Origin: an uncultured archaeon
GTDB taxonomy: Archaea > Thermoplasmatota > Thermoplasmata > Thermoplasmatales > Thermoplasmataceae
NCBI GenBank assembly: GCA_000965745.1
Contig: CP009479.1
Coordinates: 506,457 to 570,456 of the forward strand
DNA: 64,000 bases
Direction of reading: 5' to 3'
Shown here in pieces: positions 44,117 through 51,824 of the stretch. The notes below the pieces were generated by a model. It saw only the letters and a program-made list of their open reading frames with translations, was not told the DNA's origin and did not search any database. The stretch's first letter is position 1. Every line of letters starts with the position of its first letter. The position numbers and the translations under genes are program-made.

Positions 44117-44209
44117 TTACTGGCCGAGTATATCGCGACGGGAAATAGAAGGCGCCATGCCGGCCATTGTAAGGCCGGTAAAGGCGTACTTTGCATAAGG
44201 GCCTTCCAT
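44117..44209 (-). other. Short ORF (30 codons) overlapping a hairpin-rich gap, coding status unsure
   Basis: In the 175-nt gap between enoyl-CoA hydratase and acyl-CoA dehydrogenase 2, ATG 44209 to TAA 44117 encodes MEGPYAKYAFTGL... of 30 residues. The same stretch can fold: CCGGCC 44160-44165 with GGCCGG 44173-44178, and GGTGTG 44210-44215 with CACACC 44227-44232, while GGGAAATAG 44140-44148 can pair with CTACTTTCCC 44246-44255, the end of the hydratase gene. It may be a small protein gene, an intercistronic RNA structure or both. Confidence 0.3.
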
Positions 44210-44245
44210 GGTGTGCAGCTTCTGTACACACCGGAGAGCGGCTTC

Positions 44246-45016
44246 CTACTTTCCCGAATAATTCGCTTTTCTTTTCTCCAGGAAGGCCTTTATACCTTCT
44301 TTTAGGTCGTCAGTGTAGAAAAGTGACGAGTTCTCTTTGAGCTGGTACTCCATGCCTTCATCAATGCTCATCTCTGCCCCGTTGTTTACTACGGACTTTA
44401 TTGCGCCCATTGCAAGCGGGGCCTTCTCTGATAGTGCAGAACTTATTTCCTCAACTTTCGCCATCAGTTCATCGGGCTCCTTGACCCAGTTAACAAGACC
44501 AAAGGACATTGCGGTGTCAGCAGTCATCCATTCCCCGAGGAGAGCTATTTCCTTTGCCTTGAGCTTCCCTACTATACGGGGAAGCCTGACGAGAATCCCT
44601 GCGCCAGGGCTTATTGCCACGTTAACCTCTGGAAGCCCGAATTTCGCTTTGCTCGATGCCACAACCATGTCCACGGCCTGTATCGTCTCAAGGTTGCAGT
44701 GGCCGTTAACCGCTGCAATTATTGGTTTCCTGACATGTTCGAGCAGCCTGAACAGATCTATTACTTTCCTGTTGAAGCGCTCAATGCCTTTTGAGTCGAA
44801 AGCGAGAAATTCCTGAAGGTCGCCCCCCACCGAAAACGCCCTCCCCTTTCCTGTAAGCACAATCACTCTTGTATCATCGTCATACTTTGAATTGTTCAGG
44901 AAGTCTGTAAGTTCATCCACCAGCGCCTCGTTCCATGAGTTCAGGCTGTCGGGCCTGTTGAAATACACTGTGGCAACCTTGTTGTTCTTTATAACTTCTA
45001 TATTCTCATAATCCAT
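44246..45016 (-). CDS. Enoyl-CoA hydratase/isomerase family protein
   Basis: Crotonase-fold enzyme of about 256 aa. The CoA-binding block is SVGGDLQEF in GKGRAFSVGGDLQEFLAF, the second oxyanion loop lies in EVNVAISPGAGILVRLPRIVG, where the usual catalytic glutamates are partly replaced, so isomerase or another crotonase activity is possible. The C-terminus (GIKAFLEKRKANYSGK) is canonical. The frame opens at 45067, but ATG 45016 (MDYENIEVIKNN) fits the family length and lies downstream of a TATA-like element at 45051-45058. First gene of the operon with acyl-CoA dehydrogenase 2. Confidence 0.9.
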   Translation of the reverse strand: MDYENIEVIKNNKVATVYFNRPDSLNSWNEALVDELTDFLNNSKYDDDTRVIVLTGKGRAFSVGGDLQEFLAFDSKGIERFNRKVIDLFRLLEHVRKPIIAAVNGHCNLETIQAVDMVVASSKAKFGLPEVNVAISPGAGILVRLPRIVGKLKAKEIALLGEWMTADTAMSFGLVNWVKEPDELMAKVEEISSALSEKAPLAMGAIKSVVNNGAEMSIDEGMEYQLKENSSLFYTDDLKEGIKAFLEKRKANYSGK

Positions 45017-45176
45017 AGAACGTACCCTTCGTGACATACGGTGTTGAAGTATTAAATTTTGTTGCAATCAAATCATGAGCTAGCATTCAACGCCACCAAA
45101 CAGAAATTTTTCCCCTTTTTTTAATAAATTTTGCCTTAAAGTATGATAGAATCTATTATGTTGAAAACAGAAAAAA

Positions 45177-45183
45177 TTTATAG
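45177..45183 (+). promoter_or_regulatory. TATA box for the ADP-forming acyl-CoA synthetase operon
   Basis: TTTATAG, centred 26 nt before ATG 45205; leaderless mRNA predicted. The gap 45017-45204 is a divergent promoter region with the hydratase operon. Confidence 0.6.
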
Positions 45184-45204
45184 ATAGTCTACCGTTGATA
45201 TCTC

Positions 45205-46599
45205 ATGCTCAAAGATCTTTTCAGCCCACACGCAGTGGCCATAATAGGAGCTTCACAGGACCCCACAAAAATAGGCAATGCAATCCTCAGAAATATGATA
45301 GATTCGGGCTACAAGGGTAACATCATTCCCATAAATCCCTCGAGCCAGGAAGTTATGGGGTTGAGGTTCTACCCATCAATTGACAAAGTGGACGATACGC
45401 CGGAGCTTGCAGTGATAGCGCTCCCTGCCTCCAGGACCATTGATGCCCTCAAAGGTTGTGTTGAAAGAGGGGTCAAATTCGTAATTATCATAGCTGGAGG
45501 GTTTTCTGAGCTTGGAAAGGAAGGCAGAGACAGGGAATTGCAATTGCTCGACATCATCAAGGGGACTGATACCCGCATCATAGGCCCGAATACACTTGGA
45601 GTGTATTTTCCCCATATCGGTGTGAATACAGCCCTCACGTCACCGGGAAGAATGGCATTCCTGCCAAAAGGGGAGATTGCGTTCGTATCGCAGAGCGGTG
45701 CCCTTGGCCTTCTCACCATGGACGGCGTTTCTGAGTATAATGTTGGAATCTCTGCATTTCTCAATCTCGGGAACCGGGTGGACCTGAATGAGGTTGAACT
45801 CCTTGACTATTTTGCGGCAGATGAGCTGACAAAGAGCATAGTCCTATATCTGGAGAGTGTTCCGAAAGGAAGGGAATTCTTCAGCAAGGTCAAGGAGATA
45901 ACCATGAAGAAGCCAGTCGTAGTCCTTAAGTCAGGAAGGACAGAGGAATCTGCTGTCGCTGCATCCCTGCATACAGGGGCCATGGCTTCTGACGATGCAG
46001 TCGTAAATGGCGCGATTTCCCAGGCAGGTGCGGTTCGGGCATACGATGAGACCGAGATGATGGATTTTGGAAGAGTGCTGGCGTACTCAGGAAGGATCAG
46101 TGGAGACAGGATCGCCATAATCACCACAGCAGGGGGTGTTGGAGTCATCACTGCAGACTACATATCCTCTAAGGTCAATGGAATAGGCATGAGGCTTGCC
46201 AGCCTGTCAGATGAGACCAAGAGGAGAATCAGGGAAGTTGTTGTACCGTTTGCATCAGTTAATAACCCGATTGACCTCACAGCAGATGGAAGCGTCGATA
46301 ATTTCGACAAGGTAATAGGGATACTTGAAGAGGATGATGAAGTGGACGGCATAATTGCATATCCGCTTCCACAGACTCCTAAGATGGGTGTTGGAGTCGT
46401 TGATGTGATAAATAAGTACAAGGGTGGCAGGAAGCCCATTATTGTTGGAGTGCTGGGTTCCAAAATTGCCAAAGAACTCATCATAGAGTTTGAGAAGAGG
46501 AAGATTCCGGCATACCCGTCGGTCCACCGAACTGTGAAGGCTCTGGAGGCACTGCGCTCTTATAGCAGATATGTAGAGAGAAGGAGGGGTTCTAGATGA
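45205..46599 (+). CDS. Acyl-CoA synthetase (ADP-forming), alpha subunit
   Basis: The CoA-binding and ligase subunit of an NDP-forming acetyl/acyl-CoA synthetase (ACD), 464 aa, which makes ATP from acyl-CoA, ADP and phosphate during peptide fermentation. N-terminal CoA-binding Rossmann domain (AVAIIGASQDPTKIGNAILRNM), succinyl-CoA-ligase-like domains, and the phosphohistidine loop in ASLHTGAMASDDAV. Separate alpha and beta subunits, as in Pyrococcus, and not the fused form. The stop overlaps the beta start by 4 bases. Confidence 0.93.
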   Translation: MLKDLFSPHAVAIIGASQDPTKIGNAILRNMIDSGYKGNIIPINPSSQEVMGLRFYPSIDKVDDTPELAVIALPASRTIDALKGCVERGVKFVIIIAGGFSELGKEGRDRELQLLDIIKGTDTRIIGPNTLGVYFPHIGVNTALTSPGRMAFLPKGEIAFVSQSGALGLLTMDGVSEYNVGISAFLNLGNRVDLNEVELLDYFAADELTKSIVLYLESVPKGREFFSKVKEITMKKPVVVLKSGRTEESAVAASLHTGAMASDDAVVNGAISQAGAVRAYDETEMMDFGRVLAYSGRISGDRIAIITTAGGVGVITADYISSKVNGIGMRLASLSDETKRRIREVVVPFASVNNPIDLTADGSVDNFDKVIGILEEDDEVDGIIAYPLPQTPKMGVGVVDVINKYKGGRKPIIVGVLGSKIAKELIIEFEKRKIPAYPSVHRTVKALEALRSYSRYVERRRGSR

Positions 46600-47318
46600 A
46601 TGCACAGGATGCCAGGAAGCTGATAAAGGAGGGGGGAGTTACAGAACATCTTCTCAAGGAGATGCTTGGACTATATGGAGTGTCAGTGCCAAAAGGGGTG
46701 GTCGTCAGGTCGCTGCCAGATCGGATCGACCTGAGGTTCCCGGTGGTCTTGAAAGTTTCAGACCCCGAAATTCTGCACAAGACTGAAGTCGGCGGAGTCA
46801 AGGTAGGCATATCCAGCCTTGCTGACCTTAGGGATGAGTTCTCAAAGATGTCAGGAAAATTCACTGGAAAGGATTTCCTCATAGAGGAGATGGCTGATCC
46901 CGGGGTGGAAATCATCATCGGAGTTCTTAGAGATTCCAACTTCGGGCACGTGCTGATGCTGGGAATGGGCGGCATATACACGGAACTCTACAATGATGTT
47001 GCATTCAGGCTTCTGCCCATAGAGAGAATCGATGCAGAAGAAATGATTGAAGCTGTTGGAATAAGGAGATTTGTCGACGGCTTCAGGGGGAAAAAGATTT
47101 CAAAGCCTGACCTTGAAAACCTTCTGATCAGCATCTCTAAAATGGTTGTCGAGCTTGGGCCTGAAATAAAACAGCTCGACCTCAACCCCGTAATTCTCAG
47201 CGGGAATTCGGCGGTTGTTGCAGATGCTAAACTGTTGTCGGATAGATCGGATCAGGCCGATCAATCCTATTTTTCAACTTCTGTGAGCGGGAAATCCCCT
47301 TCCGAAAGGGAGGGATGA
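46596..47318 (+). CDS. Acyl-CoA synthetase (ADP-forming), beta subunit
   Basis: The ATP-grasp nucleotide-binding subunit of the ACD enzyme, 240 aa. Blocks: PVVLKVSDPEILHKTEVGGV near residue 48, FLIEEMADPGVEIIIGVLRD, and QLDLNPVILSGNSAVVADAK near the end. The usual family end comes a few residues after VADAK; here an extra tail of about 24 residues (LLSDRSDQADQSYFSTSVSG and on) continues into a region that looks like the relic of an IS605-type gene, so the C-terminus may have been rewritten by that insertion. Confidence 0.9.
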   Translation: MNAQDARKLIKEGGVTEHLLKEMLGLYGVSVPKGVVVRSLPDRIDLRFPVVLKVSDPEILHKTEVGGVKVGISSLADLRDEFSKMSGKFTGKDFLIEEMADPGVEIIIGVLRDSNFGHVLMLGMGGIYTELYNDVAFRLLPIERIDAEEMIEAVGIRRFVDGFRGKKISKPDLENLLISISKMVVELGPEIKQLDLNPVILSGNSAVVADAKLLSDRSDQADQSYFSTSVSGKSPSEREG

Positions 47319-47546
47319 AAGTGAACCTATTTGCGTCACAAACAGATGTAATTCCTGTTCGCTGGCAGACAGAAGTGAAAGTGGTCGGATAGCATATTGC
47401 TCCATGCATGCCTGCGTCCGTAAAGTCAGGTGGCTGAGCATGGAGGACATAGTACCTTCGGGCCAAGGGGAATTCAAGCCTGTGGAGATTCCGCCAGCAA
47501 CCTTTGAAGCAGGAAGCTCCCTGTGAAAGCTGGGAGAGGAGGTCAC
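47287..47546 (+). mobile_element. Relic of an IS605-type TnpB 3' end and right end
   Basis: A start-less open frame from 47287 to TGA 47524-47526 ends SGQGEFKPVEIPPATFEAGS, closely like the C-terminal tail (GEx.PVE...EAGS) of IS200/IS605 TnpB proteins, and upstream it has a C-x2-C pair (RCNSCSLADRSE) where TnpB has its zinc ribbon. Directly after the stop comes CTCCC (47517-47521) pairing with GGGAG (47532-47536) and then GGAGGTCAC, which resembles the right-end hairpin and tail of these elements. The rest of the transposon is missing. It abuts the thiolase stop codon. Identification is by pattern, not by search. Confidence 0.45.
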
Positions 47547-48745
47547 TAATTCGAGAGTGCCATTACCCCTTTGTTAAGAAGGTTGGAGTTGTATCCGAGC
47601 CCTCCAAGGCCGGTTACAAGGCCGTTTCTGCAGTCCTTTATCTGCCTCCCTTCAGCCTCACCGCGAAGCTGCTGTATTGCTTCTACGAACAGTGAGAAAC
47701 CGCCTGCAGTTCCTGCCTGGCCCCCTGACAGCTGGCCTCCTCCTGTGTTCACCGGCAGATCCCCCCTGAAGCTTATATCGTTACTCTCAAGGAACTTCCC
47801 GCCTTTCCCCTTCTCCGCGAAGCCCAGTGCTTCAAGCTGCATAAGAGTGATGATTGTAAAATCGTCATACAGCTGCAGGAAATCAACTTCCTTCCTGCTT
47901 ATTCCCGCCTGCTCCAGAGCACTGTCAGCAGCGTTCTTCATCCTCATGTCAGTTATGTCCCTGAGTTCATTTTTCGACTCTGTATTAAGCGCTGTCTCGA
48001 ATCCTTTTATGTAGACCGGTTTGTCTGTTAGCTTCCCAGCTTCCTCTTCACTTGAGATGAGCATTGCATATCCGCCGTTTACGGGGATAACCGCGTCCAT
48101 TACCCTCATAGGCGTGGCTATCACAGGAGATTTCATGTATTCCTCGACTGTGAGAGGTTTCTTCAGGTATGCGTTTGGATTCAGTAATGCGTGGTTCCTC
48201 GCAGCTATTGCCACCTCTGCCAGGTTCTCCCCGGTTGTTCCGTACTGGTGCATGTGCCTTTTCATGATCATTGCTCCCTCACTGAGTGGGCCGATCATGC
48301 CTATTGGCATCTCATAGTTGATCTCATACCTCCAGGTTCTCTCCGGCCTGTGGGTGGACTGAGGTGGTGCCGGAATCATTGGTGAATCCGCCCCTATGAG
48401 AAGGAAATGGTCAAATCTGCCGGATGCGATTGAAAGATACGCCTGAATCATTGAAAAGAATGCAGCTGCGCCTCCATGGTCTGAAACAAACGTAAGCCCG
48501 GGTGAGAGCCCGAGATTGGCCATGACTTCGGAAGACCAGATCATAGCGTGGGGCCACATGGGCCTGTTTAGTCCTACTCCAAACTTCATTGTTTCAAGGT
48601 CCTTTCTCTCAAGGCCCGTGTTCTGAAGAAGCTTGCTAAGTGCAAGAGCCTGATACTGCTCTGTGGTAAATGCGTCTTCGCCTTTGTCCTTCCTCCCCCT
48701 TGATGGCTTAACTATGGAATACCCTGAAACTGCAACTCTTTTCAT
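47546..48745 (-). CDS. SCP2-type thiolase family protein
   Basis: A 399-aa thiolase-superfamily protein of the archaeal acetyl-CoA acetyltransferase/lipid-transfer type. It begins MKRVAVSGYSIVKPSRGR, has the nucleophile-elbow region as VSDHGGAAAFFSMIQAYLSI, where the classical catalytic cysteine position is not cysteine, and ends with NTGGGQLSGGQAGTAGGFS (thiolase NxxGG loop). Such proteins work with a DUF35 OB-fold/zinc-ribbon partner, present at 50390. The activity may be retro-Claisen or condensing. A TTTAAGAG element about 28 nt upstream of the ATG predicts a leaderless mRNA. Confidence 0.88.
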   Translation of the reverse strand: MKRVAVSGYSIVKPSRGRKDKGEDAFTTEQYQALALSKLLQNTGLERKDLETMKFGVGLNRPMWPHAMIWSSEVMANLGLSPGLTFVSDHGGAAAFFSMIQAYLSIASGRFDHFLLIGADSPMIPAPPQSTHRPERTWRYEINYEMPIGMIGPLSEGAMIMKRHMHQYGTTGENLAEVAIAARNHALLNPNAYLKKPLTVEEYMKSPVIATPMRVMDAVIPVNGGYAMLISSEEEAGKLTDKPVYIKGFETALNTESKNELRDITDMRMKNAADSALEQAGISRKEVDFLQLYDDFTIITLMQLEALGFAEKGKGGKFLESNDISFRGDLPVNTGGGQLSGGQAGTAGGFSLFVEAIQQLRGEAEGRQIKDCRNGLVTGLGGLGYNSNLLNKGVMALSN

Positions 48746-48831
48746 AACGTAATGTTAAGAAACCTAAAACTCTTAAATCTTGTTATGCCGAGATTAGTGG
48801 CCTGATGCCGTGTAATCAGTGAATGACTGCC

Positions 48832-50316
48832 CTAGGGGTCAGGCGAAGCATTTTCCTCACTTTCAAGTAGTTTATGCAGTATTTTACCAAGTGAGGATTT
48901 TGGCAGCTCCGTTCTGAATTCCACGATTCGGGGAACTTTGTATGCAGATATCCTGCCCCTGCAAAACTGGACTATCTCGTCCTTTGTTGTGGAGCATTTT
49001 GGAACCACGAATGCCTTTACTGTTTCTCCGTAAATGGGATCCTTTACGCCTATAACTGCAGTTTCCCGTACACATTCATGCTCCATCAGGGTGTTTTCGA
49101 CCTCCGCCCTCCATATCTTGTACCCGCCTGATATGATCACGTCCTTCGTCCTGCCCAGGAGATACACACCATCATGGTTGACGTAACCGGAATCACCTGT
49201 AATCAGGTACCCGCCGCTGGTGAACACAGTCAGGTTTTTTTCGCCGTTCTTCCAGTATCCTGACATTACCTGTGGCCCCCGTGCTGCAAGCATTCCCTGT
49301 TCTCCATCGGGGAGTATTCTGCCAGCTTCGTCAACGGATACTATCTCAGTCCCGGGAAGCGGTTTTCCCACATAGTTCTCCCTGAAGGTGCCGAGGGGAG
49401 CCACAGTAAGCTGTGGAGAAGCCTCAGTAAGGCCCCATCCTATGTCTATATGCTTTCCGGTTTGGAGAAAGAATGAGTTTTCAATATTTTCCTGCATCTT
49501 TGCACCCGAGGAGAAGAACACCTTTACCGAAGAGAGGTCCCTCCCCGACAGTTCAGTGTTCTTTACAAGACTGCTGTAGACAGTGGGAACCCCGACAACT
49601 ACTGTTGCCTTCCTTTCTTCTATTATGTCGAGCAGCGCTTCCGGATCGAATTTCTCCATGAAAACTGCCTTTCCGCCGTTATACAGGCAGGTGTTCATGC
49701 TGCAGTTGAACCCCCCGCTGTGAGTCATTGGTAGAAACTGGACAAATGTTTCACTGTGTTTCTCGAGTGACCAGGCACTGCTCAGGCTCCTTATAACGTG
49801 AAGAATATTACTGTGAGTTAGCGGAACGCCCTTTGGAAACCCGGTTGTCCCTCCTGTGTAGAATATAACTGCAGGATCGTCCGGGTCATATGAAGGCCAT
49901 TGGGACAGACCTTTCGCGGTAGGGAAGTCAAACTTCCTGTTTGAGAAAATTGTTTTCCTGCAGTATGGTGATGCGCATTCCTTTTTCTCCTCATCAATGA
50001 ACTGCAATGCTGCCTCCGTGTTTTCTACAATGTATTCCAGCTCTCTTTGGCTTGACCTGTAGTCGACTGGAACTGCTATGCCGCCTGCCTTTATGATCGC
50101 GTAAAATGCAACAACGAATCTCCAGTCGCTCTTCTGAAAAATTGCAACGCGTTCCCCCTTGGAAAGTTTGCATTCACCTATCAGGTATTCAGCCAGAGCA
50201 GAAATCCTGCCAGATAACTCTCCGTAAGTCAGCGTCTCACCCTTATCGACTATGGATACGCGATTCCTGTCACTATTTGATATTATGTCGTGCAGCAGTT
50301 GTGAATCCGGCAACAT
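48832..50316 (-). CDS. Acyl-CoA synthetase, AMP-forming
   Basis: ANL-superfamily ligase of 494 aa that activates a carboxylic acid to acyl-CoA through an acyl-adenylate. Signature loop VIFYTGGTTGFPKGVPLTHS, then GWGLTEASPQLTVAP, GDSGYVNHDGVYLLGRTKDVI, and the C-terminal catalytic lysine in LPKSSLGKILHK. The acid is unknown (fatty, branched or aromatic). It lies between the thiolase and DUF35 genes on the same strand, consistent with an acyl degradation pathway. Confidence 0.93.
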   Translation of the reverse strand: MLPDSQLLHDIISNSDRNRVSIVDKGETLTYGELSGRISALAEYLIGECKLSKGERVAIFQKSDWRFVVAFYAIIKAGGIAVPVDYRSSQRELEYIVENTEAALQFIDEEKKECASPYCRKTIFSNRKFDFPTAKGLSQWPSYDPDDPAVIFYTGGTTGFPKGVPLTHSNILHVIRSLSSAWSLEKHSETFVQFLPMTHSGGFNCSMNTCLYNGGKAVFMEKFDPEALLDIIEERKATVVVGVPTVYSSLVKNTELSGRDLSSVKVFFSSGAKMQENIENSFFLQTGKHIDIGWGLTEASPQLTVAPLGTFRENYVGKPLPGTEIVSVDEAGRILPDGEQGMLAARGPQVMSGYWKNGEKNLTVFTSGGYLITGDSGYVNHDGVYLLGRTKDVIISGGYKIWRAEVENTLMEHECVRETAVIGVKDPIYGETVKAFVVPKCSTTKDEIVQFCRGRISAYKVPRIVEFRTELPKSSLGKILHKLLESEENASPDP

Positions 50317-50389
50317 TCAGCCTACTGTGAAAATCTATTTAATTCCTTCCATGCCGGAGTATGGCAAACATTCGTTCTGATCTCCCAGT

Positions 50390-50800
50390 TCAGAGCAGCT
50401 CGAATGTTGGAAGGCCTACATCCTGGTTAACCTGAACCGGTACGGACTTGACCTTGTCTCCAATAGATGCTTCCTTGTTGCCTTCATTATTTATACGGCC
50501 ATAGAGCCTGACACCTTCTTTCAGCTCAATCGATGCTATGGTGTAAGGGACTTCATCGTTGAACTCCTTGGAGTTCATGATAACCCTGTTTATGCTGGTA
50601 AGCGAGTAAATGGTGCCTTCACCTGAGCTTTCTACCCATCCAAGTTCCACAGATGAGCAGTTCACGCATATCGGCTTTGGGTAGAATTGCAGATTGCCGC
50701 ATTTTGAGCATTTCTGAATGAGGAGCCTGTTTTCACTCAGGCCTTTGAAGAATTCGGAATTGACTGGGTCCAACTCAGGTAGTGGTTTGTCGCTTGCCAT
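50390..50800 (-). CDS. DUF35 zinc-ribbon/OB-fold protein, thiolase partner
   Basis: A 136-aa protein with an N-terminal rubredoxin-like zinc ribbon (KCSKCGNLQFYPKPICVNCS) and an OB-fold domain (residues 60-136, EGTIYSLTSINRV to the end). DUF35 proteins form complexes with SCP2-type thiolases and HMG-CoA synthase and shuttle or hold acyl-CoA. Its neighbours, an acyl-CoA ligase and a thiolase, agree with this. Confidence 0.93.
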   Translation of the reverse strand: MASDKPLPELDPVNSEFFKGLSENRLLIQKCSKCGNLQFYPKPICVNCSSVELGWVESSGEGTIYSLTSINRVIMNSKEFNDEVPYTIASIELKEGVRLYGRINNEGNKEASIGDKVKSVPVQVNQDVGLPTFELL

Positions 50801-50848
50801 CGTGAAAATAAACTGCTGCCTGTTTAATAATATTTGCCTTGTTGAGGA

Positions 50849-51730
50849 TTATGGCCGTCCATAATCTCCAAGGTCAACGACATTCTCAGGGTGCCCCTCG
50901 AGGAACCGCTTGACATTTTCACACGCCTTGAGAGTTGCATCTCTGAGGGTTTTTTCCGTGAACCCTCCAACGTGTGGTGTAAGCATGGCGTTTTCGGGTA
51001 TAGGGACTGTCAGTTCCGGCTCACCCCACCAGACATCGGAAAAGTAGAACTTTTCGGGATTATCCTTCAGAAACTTGAGCATGTCGTCCTTATCGACGAC
51101 TTCTGCCCTTGCAACATTCACAATGTAAGTGCCCTTGAACTTTGAAAGGAGGCTCCGGTTTACCATACCCCTGGTTCCCTGATTAAGGGGGGTGGACACC
51201 ACAACAACGTCAGATGAGGAGAAGAGGTCTTCCGGCGTTTTCACGAGCGCATCAAGAAAGTCGTTGTTCTTCACAGATCTGGAGTAGGCAAGAGTCTTCA
51301 TGTCAAATGCCCTGGCCAGCCTGGCCACCTGCCTGCCAATCCCGCCATATCCTAGCACACCCATGCTGAGTCCTTCCAGCGTCTCAATCTGTTCCCTCTT
51401 GAAAACGCCATTCTTGGTGTCCGCCGTAAATTTGCAGATTTTTTTCATGTGCGCAAGAAGCTGTGCAAAGACCATTTCTGCCACAACGTTGGAGTATGCT
51501 CCTGCGTTGCTGCATATTGTCACCCTGTCATTTGCCCCCGAAAAATCGAGGTGATCCACACCAGCCGATGAGGTCTGAACCAATACAGTATTCTCCTTGA
51601 TTCTTAAGCGTGAAAAGCCTATGATTATCTCTCCGGCCCCGTCCCTGTCAATCGAAGTTTCAAGTCCAGTAATTTTAGAACATTTTTCAACCGTATCCCT
51701 GTCGACATTATATGTTATAGAGACTCTCAT
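50849..51730 (-). CDS. D-isomer-specific 2-hydroxyacid dehydrogenase
   Basis: NAD(P)-dependent 2-hydroxyacid dehydrogenase, 293 aa. Cofactor loop VLGYGGIGRQVARLARAF; catalytic arginine in VNVARAEVVDKDDML, glutamate in the following segment, and histidine in LTPHVGGFTEKT. It is slightly short because the N-terminal substrate domain is reduced. Candidates are glyoxylate/hydroxypyruvate reductase or lactate-type enzymes. It precedes the DUF35 gene by 48 nt. Confidence 0.9.
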   Translation of the reverse strand: MRVSITYNVDRDTVEKCSKITGLETSIDRDGAGEIIIGFSRLRIKENTVLVQTSSAGVDHLDFSGANDRVTICSNAGAYSNVVAEMVFAQLLAHMKKICKFTADTKNGVFKREQIETLEGLSMGVLGYGGIGRQVARLARAFDMKTLAYSRSVKNNDFLDALVKTPEDLFSSSDVVVVSTPLNQGTRGMVNRSLLSKFKGTYIVNVARAEVVDKDDMLKFLKDNPEKFYFSDVWWGEPELTVPIPENAMLTPHVGGFTEKTLRDATLKACENVKRFLEGHPENVVDLGDYGRP

Positions 51731-51824
51731 TCGTGCTCAAGATATAAAAAAATGATAAATAATTGATCTTGAAGACCAATTAACATTGATTCTTATTCAA
51801 AGATAAAAAAAAATAGTTTATGGT

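Noticed and set aside
44117-44248. UAG readthrough (pyrrolysine-like) extending the enoyl-CoA hydratase
   Set aside because: The frame after the UAG stays open for 43 codons, but the hydratase already has a canonical C-terminus and an open stretch of this length is likely by chance.
47504-47695. 63-codon plus-strand ORF starting KQEAPCESWERRS
   Set aside because: It begins in the TnpB-like relic and continues antisense to the thiolase; not a gene.
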